This document shows positions 28,901 to 38,002 of a stretch of 64,000 nt of DNA, in pieces. Location: the NCBI RefSeq assembly GCF_030818775.1, contig NZ_JAUTAU010000001.1, positions 1,120,001 to 1,184,000 of the forward strand. The letters run 5' to 3'. The notes beneath the pieces are model-generated. The model did no database searches. It was given only the letters and a program-made list of their open reading frames with translations, and was not told the DNA's origin. The position numbers and the translations under genes are program-made. Source of the DNA: Bacillus sp. SORGH_AS_0510. Lineage in GTDB: Bacteria; Bacillota; Bacilli; Bacillales; Cytobacillaceae. Within the stretch, counting starts at the first letter, position 1; each line of letters opens with the position of its first letter.

Positions 28901-30172
28901 CAATATCAAACAAAAGAGATCCCAATCCTAGTGGATACTACGGAGCCGCAGATTAGCCCGAGATATAACGAGAAAACATCATCTGTTGTTTGGGATACAG
29001 TGGAGAAAGGTTCCGGTGTAGCTGCTTACGGAATATTTGTAAATGGCGAATTTGTCGATGAAGTGACTCCTGATGTGAATCGCTATAAATTAAGTAATCT
29101 TCCAGAAAGTGCAATCGTTGACGTGCTTGCCTATGATTATGCATATAATTTCGGCGGTGGAACTGTTGCTATTGGCGATGTAACAGACGCTGCTCCAGTG
29201 ATTTTCGTAGATGATTGGACTACCGTTCCATATGGGGCATACAACACGATGACAGTTCCTGTAGCTGGAATGGTTCAAGAAGATTTAGGGTTAAAGTCAT
29301 TGACGGTAAATGGACAAGAAGTGAAAACCACTTATCTTGGTGGTGCGTATATGTTCCAGACGACAGTCAGTTTCCAAAAAGATGGTTTCTACGATATTAT
29401 CGTAAAAGCGGTAGATAAATCGGATCAAACGACTTCGATTTCACGGAAGGTGTTCATTGATACAACTGCACCAGTAATTAATGTTGATGCTCCGAACCTT
29501 GTTCCGAAAAATGTGGAAGAGGCAACCTTAAAGTTCAACCTTAAGGATAATTACAATTATCTATCTTTATTTGTCGATGATAATCACGAATATGAAAAAG
29601 CGGTTGTGAGCCCGGTGGATGTGATGGTACCAGCTAATGATCATATTGAAGTAAAGGTACCATTAGAAATCGGTAAAAATATTATCAAGCTTAAGCTTCG
29701 CGACCTTGCTGGCAATGAAACATTAAGAGAAATCGTAATTAACCGAGCAAATGTAACAGGTTGGAAGCAAGAAAACGGATCATGGTATTACTATAACAAT
29801 AGTGTGAGGGCAACAAACTGGGTAAAGGTTCGCAATACATGGTATTACCTTGGCAGTGATGGAAAAATGCAAACTGGCTGGGTTAAACACCACAACAAAT
29901 GGTACTTCCTCAATAAATCAGGGGCAATGGCTGTGAATCAATGGGTGCTTTACCAAAACAAATGGTACTACCTAGGTGGAGATGGTACGATGCAATCGGG
30001 ATGGATTTCTCCAAATGGCAAATGGTACTACCTAAATAGTAACGGTCAAATGGTCACAGGTTGGAAGCAATTGGGGGGGAAATGGTACTTCTTCTCCAAC
30101 AACGGTCAACTCGCTGTCAATACAACGATTAACGGCTATAAACTTGGCAGTGACGGTGCGTGGATAAAATAA
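25955..30172 (+). CDS. Choline-binding subtilisin-like surface protease (S8), paralogue 2
   Basis: ATG at 25955 follows AGAGGGGGAAG at ideal spacing; an upstream in-frame GTG (25925) lies 5' of that site and is rejected. 1405 aa with the same order as the preceding paralogue: signal peptide, I9-like propeptide, catalytic Asp (VIDTGVDPSHKDF), His (HGMHVAGT) and Ser (GTSMASPHVAGG), PA insert, Fn3/Ig-like domains and about six C-terminal GW/YY repeats ending in GYKLGSDGAWIK. Extra acidic residues occur around NNEDEDGNSVEE. The catalytic core is very similar to paralogue 1 while the inserts and repeats diverge, pointing to an older duplication. Separate promoter and terminator, with a palindromic repeat after each copy. 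Confidence 0.9.
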   Translation: MSLRSLKKKRKMASYVLASALVLSNLGFVAPASAATPTQGAQKNYAPLIEKFKQHLKLTDGNKKELKSKIKANFKATDKVRVIVEIDGQTPVEQATKQGKLYKELPETTKASLASKISNQQKAVKDKIKAKGVKLTYKNHFSTAFNGFSGELTYGDLSKLEEIEGVKHVYLAREYKRPLEEPTMKNSKSYIQTSATWADAGLKGEGMVVSVIDTGVDPSHKDFVLTDATKEGLTKNEVDTLVKQKGLKGKFFTDKVPYGYNYFDQNDTILDKGPDTGMHGMHVAGTVAANGDEENGGVKGVAPESQVLAMKVFSNDPLFPSTWSDVYLAAIDDSIKLGADVINMSLGDDASFYNEESAEDVAITRATNNGIVCAIAAGNAGAISYGWGENPYSKNPDIGVVGSPGLNPDSIQVAASGNLAYEYETGLTVDGVDGFTGVGYGVDDWSKLTESGQSLELVSLNGAFGYPEDYEGIDVAGKVVLVQRGDLSFADKAWIAAEAGAVGIIVYDDHGSAFYKNQGGWDIPFMLISQAEGQTLETAIADGHTTLHINQLNRQVDPESGRMTEFSSWGTTPSLELKPEITAPGGKIISTLNDNQYGEMSGTSMASPHVAGGAALVQQYLHQDKRFASLSVSDRTHLAKTLLMNTAKVITDVNGQAFSPRLQGAGMMQTYNAVKTPVYVVNKSNGQAKVELKDFTTKDFTMTLTAKNISTTDVTYDVLTDVLADTIQQNSEGEDHNALIAGNLQGVKVDGPKKVTVEAGKSKDITIHVDISQAKVPAIDADGNKTTMDLKEDMFVEGFVRLVDSDRNTDGKKELSQDLTIPYVGFYGKWDRPSILDGFKDLGESRFFDLQGMFNNEDEDGNSVEEPVHDMLSDDWFLEPVPDRGLYAFSPNGDWLHDDISTLPSLMRNAADLQFNILDENKKLLRRVKTEKDVRKSYFADGFGVPFSYSYDRAWDGTVKGKTVKDGLYYYQIKSVIDYAGAQYQTKEIPILVDTTEPQISPRYNEKTSSVVWDTVEKGSGVAAYGIFVNGEFVDEVTPDVNRYKLSNLPESAIVDVLAYDYAYNFGGGTVAIGDVTDAAPVIFVDDWTTVPYGAYNTMTVPVAGMVQEDLGLKSLTVNGQEVKTTYLGGAYMFQTTVSFQKDGFYDIIVKAVDKSDQTTSISRKVFIDTTAPVINVDAPNLVPKNVEEATLKFNLKDNYNYLSLFVDDNHEYEKAVVSPVDVMVPANDHIEVKVPLEIGKNIIKLKLRDLAGNETLREIVINRANVTGWKQENGSWYYYNNSVRATNWVKVRNTWYYLGSDGKMQTGWVKHHNKWYFLNKSGAMAVNQWVLYQNKWYYLGGDGTMQSGWISPNGKWYYLNSNGQMVTGWKQLGGKWYFFSNNGQLAVNTTINGYKLGSDGAWIK

Positions 30173-30180
30173 GGTAAGTA

Positions 30181-30214
30181 AATGAAGACGAGCAAAAGCT
30201 TGTCTTCATTTTTA
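30181..30214 (+). terminator. Terminator of subtilase paralogue 2
   Basis: AATGAAGACGAGC (30181-30193) pairs with GCTTGTCTTCATT (30198-30210), followed by TTTATTT. Confidence 0.85.
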
Positions 30215-30246
30215 TTTCAAAATAAGAAAGTATAAAATTCGCCTAT

Positions 30247-30441
30247 GAGAATTGTCCAGCGCCTAGCCAGTTTTCATCCTGATTATTCTTCCTTGAGTAA
30301 CTTGTAACAATCATGCCTTGATAAAGCGATGATTGTTATAGCTCGGGTCAAATAACCTTCGGCAAGTAAAGTCAAAGAGCGACTTTTCTTGCCGAAGAAC
30401 ATTTGCCTGTCGGGGCTGACCAAGGCGCTTGCGCTTTTCTT
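30247..30441. repeat. Intergenic palindromic repeat, copy 2, with internal insertion
   Basis: Same element as at 25681-25809 and 62030-62159, but roughly 72 bases (about 30269-30340) interrupt the left arm after CAGCGCCTAGCC. The insertion carries its own hairpin AACAATCAT/ATGATTGTT. The inner stem is CTTCGGCAAG/CTTGCCGAAG. Confidence 0.85.
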
Positions 30442-30750
30442 AGTAACCAGTTATTCCCTTTATATGACAATCTTACTAATTGCGACACAATTTTCAATTT
30501 TTTTGTTGAAAAATTGCTTTAAAATGAGAAAATAATAGAGTACTACTATTTTTTTAAAAGGAGGTTTGTAATTTCATAAAAATTAATAACATAACAACAG
30601 ATCCTTGAGTTGGGAAATTAACTTTATTTCCCATATCCAAAAATATGGTAATTTAGTATAATCATCATAGAAAAATTTGCGATTACAGCTAATTCAAGTC
30701 AAAAATAGATAGATTAATAGAGAGAATAATTTTTCACGGGGGGAAACAGA
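30442..30750 (+). promoter_or_regulatory. Leader and promoter region of the 825-aa glucosaminidase
   Basis: No gene. Visible: an orphan AAAAGGAGG near 30560 with no usable start after it, an inverted repeat GGGAAAT/ATTTCCC (30612-30618, 30626-30632) and a TATAAT -10 at 30657-30662 without a convincing -35. A GGGGGG site lies just upstream of the TTG start. Confidence 0.45.
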
Positions 30751-33228
30751 TTGAAGAAAAAACGTGTCACTGCGTTTGTACTGGCCACCATGTTGTTCTC
30801 TTCCACAGCTTCTGGTGCTTCCGCAGCTGGAACCTACACTTGGAAGTATCAGAACAACAGCTGGTATTACCTGTCGCCAACAGGTAAGGCTGTAACAGGA
30901 TGGGTACAATATAATAAACAATGGTACTACCTTGGCAGTAACGGAGTAATGAGAACTGGCTGGCTCCTAGACAAAAACCTATGGTATTTCCTCGATAAGA
31001 AAAGCGGTGCGATGAAAACGGGCTGGCTGAAGGATAATAATATTTGGTACTACCTTTTATCAAGCGGTGCGATGAAAACTGGCTGGCTCCTCGATAAAAA
31101 TCTATGGTATTTCCTCGATAAAAGTGGTGCGATGAAAACCGGCTGGATTGTCGATAAAGACCTCAAGTACTATTTAAATCCAAGCGGAGATATGGTTACA
31201 GGTCAAAAATTCATTGATGGAAAACCATATGTGTTCAATTCATCAGGTGCACTAAATACGAATCCAATTACTGGCTGGTTCCGCGATGGTTCCATCGTTA
31301 TGTACTTTGATCAAACGGGTGTCATGCATACTGGTTGGTTAGAGAATGACATGAATAAGTATTATTTTAAACAAGATGGTCTTATCCATACTGGCTGGTT
31401 AACAGAAAATGATCGAAAGTATTTCTTTAATAGTGATGGAAAGATGCAAGTTGGTTGGTTAATTGACGGTGGCCAAAGATATTACCTTGGTGCAGATGGC
31501 GTCATGCAAACCGGTTGGCTGAACGAAGGCGGAAAGACTTATTATTTAGGCACAGACGGTGTTATGTATAAAGGCTGGCTCACCGAGGGTGATAAGAAGT
31601 TTTACCTGACTGAGGATGGAAGTATGGCAACCGGCTGGAAAACCATTGGTGATCAGCGGTATTACTTTAGTACAGATGGTGTTATGCAAACGGGATGGAT
31701 AACGGAAGAAGGCTCCTCTTACTATCTAGCCACAGATGGGACTATGTACAAGGGGTGGCTGACTGAAGGAGATAAAAAGTTCTTTTTCGGTGCCGATGGA
31801 AAGATGCTTACTGGTCTTCAAACTGTTGAAACACAGCTTTACTATTTTGGCACAGATGGAATCATGCAGACTGGTGGCTGGGGATTTGTCAATAATAAGT
31901 GGTACTACTTTGGTGCCGATGGTACAGCATCTAAGGGTTGGTTGACTGAAGGAGAGAAGAAGTATTATCTAGATACAGATGGTTCCATGGTAATTGGCTG
32001 GAAGTTCCTAAATAATAATACTTGGTATTATTTTAATAGTAATGGAACGATGGCCACTGGCTGGGTACTTGATAAAAATAAATGGTACTATTTGAATACA
32101 AATGGAGAAATGCAGACCGGTTGGCTGACCGAAAATAGTTCCACCTATTATTTAAACAGAAGTAGTGGCGAAATGGTAATTGGTTGGTTAGCAATTGATA
32201 ATAACTGGTACTATTTTGATACAAACGGAAAAATGGTAACAAGTGAAAAAGTTATTGATGGTAAGACGTATAACTTCTTTCCAAATGGTGTACTAAATAC
32301 TGGTCCTGTTGTGAAAACAACCAGTTACAATTATTCGTTCCAGGAAATGCTTGATATTGAAATGAAGAAAAATCCGCAAACGGATAAGTACAGATACGCT
32401 AAGGCATATGTCAGCAGTGATTTTGTTCTAAAAGATTTAAAAGACCCAACCAAGGGAGTGGTCACCTCAACTACACCGCTCAATGTCCGAGAAGACACGA
32501 ATACGAATTCATTTATTTTTGGAGCCTTGAAGAGCGGTGCTTCAGTAACCATTGTTTCGACGGTTGGTAATTGGTATGAGATTAAATATGATACATGGCG
32601 AAATGCAAAAGCAGAAGATGTTAGCTATTATCTTAATCCGAATACCTTTAGTTCTAACAGTACAGAGTATTTCCAGTTCCTACTTTTAAGTAAGAGTGCT
32701 GGAACGTCAGCGCAAGACTTAAACGCGAAAACACTTACCGGAAAAGGAATTTTACAAGGAAAAGGGCAAGCGTTTATTGATGCAAGTAAGCAATACAATG
32801 TGAATGAAGTATATCTAATTTCACATGCACTGCTTGAGACAGGAAATGGAACGTCACAATTAGCCAAAGGAATAGTGGTTGATACGGTGGATGGAAAAGC
32901 CGTTGAACCAAAAACGGTTTACAATATGTATGGTATAGGTGCGATTGATAGCTGTCCTAATACGTGTGGTGCGCAATATGCTTATAAGCAGGGGTGGTTT
33001 ACTCCTGAAGCAGCGATTATTGGCGGAGCACAATTTATTGGACAAGGCTATATTAATGCGGCAGCACCACAAAATACGCTGTATAAGATGAGATGGAATC
33101 CGCTTAATCCCAATCACCAATATGCAACAGACATTGGTTGGGCAGCAAAACAAACCAACAATATTAAAAAAATCTATGATTCTTTAAGCTCGTATACATT
33201 GTATTACGACATTCCTCAATATAAATAG
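30751..33228 (+). CDS. Choline-binding N-acetylglucosaminidase with long N-terminal repeat domain
   Basis: 825 aa, TTG start behind GGGGGG. A signal peptide (1-26) is followed by about 20 GW/YY choline-binding-type repeats (about 28-530; for example GWLLDKNLWYFLDKSGAMKT). Next come an SH3b-like domain (about 575-620, TTPLNVREDTNTNS) and a C-terminal glucosaminidase domain (about 650-815) with the helical motif VYLISHALLETGNGTSQLAK, whose Glu is the likely catalytic acid, plus YNMYGIGA and a Cys pair. This is the LytD/LytB-type endo-beta-N-acetylglucosaminidase fold, acting on peptidoglycan glycan strands. The repeats precede the enzyme, the same order as in pneumococcal LytB, which separates daughter cells. 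Cell-separation role inferred by that analogy. Confidence 0.88.
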   Translation: MKKKRVTAFVLATMLFSSTASGASAAGTYTWKYQNNSWYYLSPTGKAVTGWVQYNKQWYYLGSNGVMRTGWLLDKNLWYFLDKKSGAMKTGWLKDNNIWYYLLSSGAMKTGWLLDKNLWYFLDKSGAMKTGWIVDKDLKYYLNPSGDMVTGQKFIDGKPYVFNSSGALNTNPITGWFRDGSIVMYFDQTGVMHTGWLENDMNKYYFKQDGLIHTGWLTENDRKYFFNSDGKMQVGWLIDGGQRYYLGADGVMQTGWLNEGGKTYYLGTDGVMYKGWLTEGDKKFYLTEDGSMATGWKTIGDQRYYFSTDGVMQTGWITEEGSSYYLATDGTMYKGWLTEGDKKFFFGADGKMLTGLQTVETQLYYFGTDGIMQTGGWGFVNNKWYYFGADGTASKGWLTEGEKKYYLDTDGSMVIGWKFLNNNTWYYFNSNGTMATGWVLDKNKWYYLNTNGEMQTGWLTENSSTYYLNRSSGEMVIGWLAIDNNWYYFDTNGKMVTSEKVIDGKTYNFFPNGVLNTGPVVKTTSYNYSFQEMLDIEMKKNPQTDKYRYAKAYVSSDFVLKDLKDPTKGVVTSTTPLNVREDTNTNSFIFGALKSGASVTIVSTVGNWYEIKYDTWRNAKAEDVSYYLNPNTFSSNSTEYFQFLLLSKSAGTSAQDLNAKTLTGKGILQGKGQAFIDASKQYNVNEVYLISHALLETGNGTSQLAKGIVVDTVDGKAVEPKTVYNMYGIGAIDSCPNTCGAQYAYKQGWFTPEAAIIGGAQFIGQGYINAAAPQNTLYKMRWNPLNPNHQYATDIGWAAKQTNNIKKIYDSLSSYTLYYDIPQYK

Positions 33229-33235
33229 ATAGATT

Positions 33236-33265
33236 AGGACTGTGCTAATGTGCACAGTCCTTTTG
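33236..33265 (+). terminator. Terminator of the 825-aa glucosaminidase
   Basis: AGGACTGTGC (33236-33245) pairs with GCACAGTCCT (33252-33261), followed by a T-rich tail. Confidence 0.85.
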
Positions 33266-33350
33266 TCTCTTTTTATCGAAATTTGTCTATGTTATCCTTG
33301 CAAAGGAAAAAATTCTACTAGATTAGAAGATTGCTAGGGGAGGGTGAGGA

Positions 33351-35004
33351 ATGAAGAGATTTGTGACGTCTATGATGCTAGTTCAACTATTGGCTCTTCC
33401 GCTACAAGCTGCTGCTGAAGAAACCACTGAGCCGATATCTGCTGAAATAGACTCGTCGAAAGCCGGCCAACCGGAGGCTACGACCGATGTAAGTGTAGAA
33501 AATAATGAAAGCATAGAATCTAATTCATCGTCTGCTACTCAAAACGGGGAACCATCCACTGTTGTTGATACACAGCAAACTGATTCTACAACACAATCGG
33601 AAACCAATCCAGCTGGCTGGACGCAGATTGATGGAAAGTGGTACTTTTTCAATCCAGTAACAGGTGAGAAGAAGACCGGCTGGCTTGAGGACGAAAATAC
33701 GTGGTATTATCTTGATGCATCTGGAGTCATGCAAACGGGCTGGGTATTTGATCAGAACCACTGGTACTTCCTGAAATCAAGCGGTGCCATGATGACCGGC
33801 TGGATTTCCGATCAAGGGCAATGGTATTTCCTTGCACAAAGTGGTGCCATGATGACCGGCTGGGTTTACGATCAAGGGCAATGGTATTTCCTTGCACAAA
33901 GTGGTGCTATGATGACCGGCTGGGGTTTACGATCAAGCCCATTGGTACTTCCTAAAGGCTTCAGGAGCGATGGTTAAAGGTTGGTTCGTGGATGATGATA
34001 GCTGGTATTATACCTATTCAAACGGCATCATGGCAGCCAATACCACAATTCAAGGATATACACTGGGAAGCAACGGTGCCTGGATCGCTAATCTCGTGAA
34101 TCCAAAGCAGGCCTATTCGTATAATGACTTAATGGCGGATATAAATAAATTCAAACGGAATTTTCCAGGATTTATTCAGACCCAAATTATTGGAAAGTCA
34201 GTTGACGGCAGGAATATTTACGCTATTAAGCTAGGCAGAGGAGAAAAGGAAATCTTTTTCAACGGTTCGCATCATGCGCGCGAACATATGACAACAAATG
34301 TGTTGATGGAAATGCTGGATCAATACGCTTCCTCTTACTCGGCCAAGCGTAATTTCAATAGCTATAACGTAAGAGACCTGTTAAATAAGGTTTCCATCTG
34401 GTTTGTCCCAATGGTCAATCCTGATGGGGTTATGCTCGTACAAGAAGGAGCTTCTACAGCTAAAAACCCTCAATATGTAATACAGCTAAACGGAGGGAAG
34501 ACAGATTTTTCTTCGTGGAAAGCAAACATACGTGGCGTGGACTTGAATCGTCAATATCCTGCGGACTGGGCAAATATTGCAAATAACACGGGGAAACCAG
34601 CTCCAGAGAATTTCAAAGGCTATCAACCATTAAGTGAGCCAGAAGTTCAAGCGGTTTCCAATTTTGTGAAAACACATCATTTTAAAATTGCCACAGCGTA
34701 TCACTCTTCTGGACGCATTCTATATTGGAACTTTCATCAAGCGACGGCAGCATATAACCGTGATTACCAAATTGCTCAAAAGTATTCTAAGTTAACGGGT
34801 TACAGTTTAGTGTTTCCAGGACCAAATCCAAGTGGGGGCGGCTTCACCGATTGGTTTATTCAGGACATGAAGATGCCTGGATTCACACCGGAGATTTCCA
34901 CTCATACATACAGTAAACCAGTACCGCTTTCAAACTTTGATACCATTTGGAAAGAAAACCAATCAGCAGGGTTATTGCTGGCAGTGGAGGCACTCAAGCT
35001 CTAA
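33351..35004 (+). pseudogene. Choline-binding M14 zinc carboxypeptidase, interrupted by a one-base frameshift
   Basis: ATG at 33351 behind GGGGAGGGTGAGG. Signal peptide and a Ser/Thr/Glu-rich linker are followed by five or more GW/YY repeats, then the frame breaks at 33922-33925. There the run TGGGG replaces the TGGG of the nearly identical preceding repeat unit (33861). Removing one G restores GWVYDQAHWYFLKASGAMVK and joins the second frame (33970-35004). That half has one more repeat, an ANTTIQGYTLGSNGAW cap and a peptidase M14 domain: zinc ligands in SHHAREHM (HxxE), LNRQYP, TAYHSS and catalytic Glu in FTPEIST. As written the product would end after 208 aa without the enzyme. A sequencing error in a G run, phase variation or true decay are all possible. 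Confidence 0.85.
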
Positions 35005-35005
35005 A

Positions 35006-35032
35006 GGGATAGATCATTCTATCTCTTTTTTT
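35006..35032 (+). terminator. Terminator of the M14 carboxypeptidase gene
   Basis: GGGATAGA (35006-35013) pairs with TCTATCTC (35018-35025), followed by seven Ts. Confidence 0.85.
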
Positions 35033-35094
35033 GATGAGAAAAAAATGTATTTTCTAATCATGGTAAATACTAGCCAATAATCGACATATTTTTG

Positions 35095-35123
35095 TTTACA
35101 GAAATTTGGGCTTGAGTTACAAT
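35095..35123 (+). promoter_or_regulatory. Promoter of the lic operon
   Basis: TTTACA (35095-35100), exact 17-bp spacer, TACAAT (35118-35123). A good sigma-A-type match directly upstream of the licA-like gene. Confidence 0.7.
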
Positions 35124-35131
35124 AAAAATAC

Positions 35132-35146
35132 ATTCAATTTTTGAAT
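35132..35146. promoter_or_regulatory. Palindrome at the lic transcription start (possible operator)
   Basis: ATTCAA-TTT-TTGAAT lies 9 bases after the -10 element and just before the GGAGG site. Its position suits repressor binding; the first protein of the operon begins with a winged-helix-type domain. Confidence 0.45.
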
Positions 35147-35164
35147 ATATCGGAGGTCCATTCA

Positions 35165-37045
35165 ATGGAACAGCACTCATTTCAATTATTAGAGGCGATT
35201 AATAAAAATGCCAACTTAAATCAAAAAAAGATGGCTGAGATCTGCGGGATTTCAATCGGAAAGGTCAATTATCTGATCCATGATTTAACGTTCGGAGAGT
35301 ATATTTACAGCGAAAAAAAGGGTAGAAATATCAGCTATTTTTTAACACAAAAAGGAATTGATTCGTTAAAGAATGGAATCGAAGCTTTTCATGATAAAAA
35401 GGTTAATATCCATCAAGAACCGTTAACAGAGATTAAACAGGCTGTTATTTTAGCAGCAGGCTCTAGAAAAGACTTTAACAAACCTGCAGGGTTAATGCCT
35501 ATTGATGATACCACATTATTAAAAAGGAATGTAGATATTCTACAGGAAAACGGCATTAATCATATCGTTATTGTCACTGGCTACCAACACGAAGCCTTGG
35601 AAGAGTTTCCAGAATTCAGTCATCTACACTTTGTCCATAATCCCAAATATAAATGGACCGGTTCAATGGCGTCATTAGCACTCGCGTATGAGTTCATTTC
35701 TGAGGATATTCTCCTCATTGAAGATGATATTTTAATTGAAGAACGTGCGATAAAGGAAATGCTTATGCATCCACAACGCGATAGCGTTCTGATCACGGAT
35801 GAAAGCGGCTCGGGAGACGAGGCATTTGTAGAGCTAAGAAATGGTTATCTTTATAAAGTAGCAAAAGATATTCATCAATTCAACCATGTTGATGGTGAAA
35901 TGATTGGTTTCAGTAAGCTATCCTATGAAGTTTTTACAAAAATGGTCAATGACTATAAAGAAAACAACAAGAATCCATTTATGAACTATGAATATATGCT
36001 GCTTGATGTATCCAGACATTATAATATTGGCTTTCTAAAAATGCACAACCTGATTTGGGGAGAAATTGATAGCCGACAGCATTACGATATCATCATTAAT
36101 AAAACTTATCCGATTCTTAAAAGAAAAGAAGCGGAGTTCAGAGAAATTCAAATCAAGAGCTACTTAATGGAGGCCCTTGATCTGGCCTATGAAGACATTC
36201 AAGAAATCCAGCCGTTTGGCGGAATGACCAACAAGAACTTTAAGGTAACGGTCAATGATAAGGAGTATGTTCTCCGGATTCCTGGAAATGGAACCGAGCA
36301 GATGATCAACCGTAAAGAGGAGAAGATTAATTCGACTCTAGTTAGTCAACTTGGCATCGATACAGAAATCGCATATTTTAATGAAGAATCAGGCGTCAAA
36401 ATTGCTGAACTAATTCCCAATGCGGAGACATTAACGGGAAAAACAGCTAAACGTCAGGATTACATGACGTTAACAACGGCAGTTCTTAGAAAGCTTCACG
36501 AATCTGGTATAGAGATGGCCAATCGATTTGATGTGTTTGAAAATATTACAAAGTATGAACAATTGATGGAGGAAGCCAATGGGCAGCCTTATGAACATTA
36601 TGATGAAGTAAGAGCGCAGGTTATGGTTTTAAAGGATGTTTATCAAGGGATGAATATTGAATTAAAACCATGCCACAATGACTTGGTTCCCGAGAACCTA
36701 GTGAAAAGCGGGACTGATAAGGTGTATTTAATCGACTGGGAATATGCTGGTATGAACGACCCGATGTGGGATGTCGCGGCACACTCGATAGAATGTGAGT
36801 TTACACCAGAGGATGAGGAATTGTTCTTATCGCTTTACCTACAACAGGATGAAGTTCCACTCGACATTCAACAAAGAGTACTAATGAATAAAATCTTCCA
36901 AGATTTCCTTTGGAGCATATGGACAATTATTAAAGAAGCCAAGGGTGATGACTTTGGTCAGTACGGAATTAATCGCTTTAACAGAGCTAGAGAGAATTTA
37001 AATCATGAATTGATAAGGGAGTTGGCATACTCGTATGAAAAATAA
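35165..37045 (+). CDS. licA: Three-domain protein: winged helix, nucleotidyltransferase, choline kinase (LicA-like)
   Basis: ATG at 35165 follows GGAGGTCC; the upstream TTG at 35141 is not used. 626 aa. Residues about 1-75 form a winged-helix DNA-binding region (NLNQKKMAEICGISIGKVNY). Residues about 90-320 are a nucleotidyltransferase (AVILAAGSRKDFNKPAGLMP, LLIEDDI), with a signature loop diverged from the usual GxGxRxxPxT. Residues about 330-620 are a LicA/choline-kinase fold with the Brenner motif HNDLVPENL and YLIDWEYAGMNDPMWD. The kinase would phosphorylate imported choline. The middle domain resembles LicC-like cytidylyltransferases, although a separate canonical LicC follows. It overlaps licB by 11 bp. 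The fused HTH suggests a kinase that also controls transcription; that is inference. Confidence 0.85.
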   Translation: MEQHSFQLLEAINKNANLNQKKMAEICGISIGKVNYLIHDLTFGEYIYSEKKGRNISYFLTQKGIDSLKNGIEAFHDKKVNIHQEPLTEIKQAVILAAGSRKDFNKPAGLMPIDDTTLLKRNVDILQENGINHIVIVTGYQHEALEEFPEFSHLHFVHNPKYKWTGSMASLALAYEFISEDILLIEDDILIEERAIKEMLMHPQRDSVLITDESGSGDEAFVELRNGYLYKVAKDIHQFNHVDGEMIGFSKLSYEVFTKMVNDYKENNKNPFMNYEYMLLDVSRHYNIGFLKMHNLIWGEIDSRQHYDIIINKTYPILKRKEAEFREIQIKSYLMEALDLAYEDIQEIQPFGGMTNKNFKVTVNDKEYVLRIPGNGTEQMINRKEEKINSTLVSQLGIDTEIAYFNEESGVKIAELIPNAETLTGKTAKRQDYMTLTTAVLRKLHESGIEMANRFDVFENITKYEQLMEEANGQPYEHYDEVRAQVMVLKDVYQGMNIELKPCHNDLVPENLVKSGTDKVYLIDWEYAGMNDPMWDVAAHSIECEFTPEDEELFLSLYLQQDEVPLDIQQRVLMNKIFQDFLWSIWTIIKEAKGDDFGQYGINRFNRARENLNHELIRELAYSYEK

Positions 37046-38000
37046 GGGGATTTTCTTCGGTTTGTTCTCAGGCTTCACCTGGGCGCTTGACACCGTTTTA
37101 ATTGGAATGGTTTTAGCAAAAGCATTGTTTGTTTCATCAGATGCAGTTATTTTCCTAGCACCACTAGTTAGTACGTTTTTCCATGATATGCTTTCTAGCT
37201 TTTGGATGATGGCCTATATGGCCTTCAGAGGAGAATTAACTACCTCATTTAAAAAATTAGCAACACGCAGCGGACGATTTGTTGTCTTAGGCGCTTTACT
37301 TGGTGGACCAATTGGAATGACGGGTTATGTGCTTGCAGTTAAATATTTAGGTGCCTCCCTGTCGGCTTCTATTTCAGCAGTGTATCCAGCGATTGGTGCC
37401 TTCTTTGCTTTCTTATTATTAAAAGACAGATTAACGTTAAAAAACTGGATTGGCCTTTTTATTAGTATCTTATTCATTTTTATCTTAGGCTTTGCTGGCG
37501 GCGAGCCGTCTCCTAGCTTTATTCTTGGATTCTCGTTTATTCTTTTATGTATCTTCGGTTGGGGAATGGAATGTGTAATCCTTGCTTATGGAATGAAGGA
37601 CGACGAAATAACACCAGAGCAAGCCTTGCAAATTCGTCAAGTAGTTTCAGCTGTCACATATGCAGCTCTGATATTACCATTTTTCAACGCCTACCCGCTT
37701 GTTGGCGAAGTGTTTAAGAGCAGTGAATTGTGGCTAATCGCCGGGGTTGCCCTTTCTGGAACGGCTTCGTATGTGTATTACTATAAAGCAATTTACGTTA
37801 TGGGACCAACTCGTGCCATGGCCTTAAATATTACGTATGCAGCATGGGCGATTATTCTAAGTGCCATCATTTTAGATACTCCGATTACCCTTAAAGCCGT
37901 TCTTTGTAGTATTATGATTTTATTAGGATCCATACTGACTGTCGCTACTAAAGACGAGTTAAAATGGATGAATCTGATTAAAGGCAGGAGAACCGCTTAA
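37035..38000 (+). CDS. licB: LicB-type choline transporter (EamA/DMT superfamily)
   Basis: 321 aa with about ten hydrophobic segments in the two-fold EamA arrangement (GLFSGFTWALDTVLIGMVLA at the N-terminus). Positioned between the LicA-like kinase (11-bp overlap) and LicC (2-bp gap), the same functional set as the pneumococcal lic1 operon. LicB proteins import choline into the cytoplasm for phosphorylation. The conserved early WALDT and the AISAVYPAIGA-like segments fit the family. No other substrate is suggested by context. Confidence 0.88.
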   Translation: MKNKGIFFGLFSGFTWALDTVLIGMVLAKALFVSSDAVIFLAPLVSTFFHDMLSSFWMMAYMAFRGELTTSFKKLATRSGRFVVLGALLGGPIGMTGYVLAVKYLGASLSASISAVYPAIGAFFAFLLLKDRLTLKNWIGLFISILFIFILGFAGGEPSPSFILGFSFILLCIFGWGMECVILAYGMKDDEITPEQALQIRQVVSAVTYAALILPFFNAYPLVGEVFKSSELWLIAGVALSGTASYVYYYKAIYVMGPTRAMALNITYAAWAIILSAIILDTPITLKAVLCSIMILLGSILTVATKDELKWMNLIKGRRTA

Positions 38001-38002
38001 TT

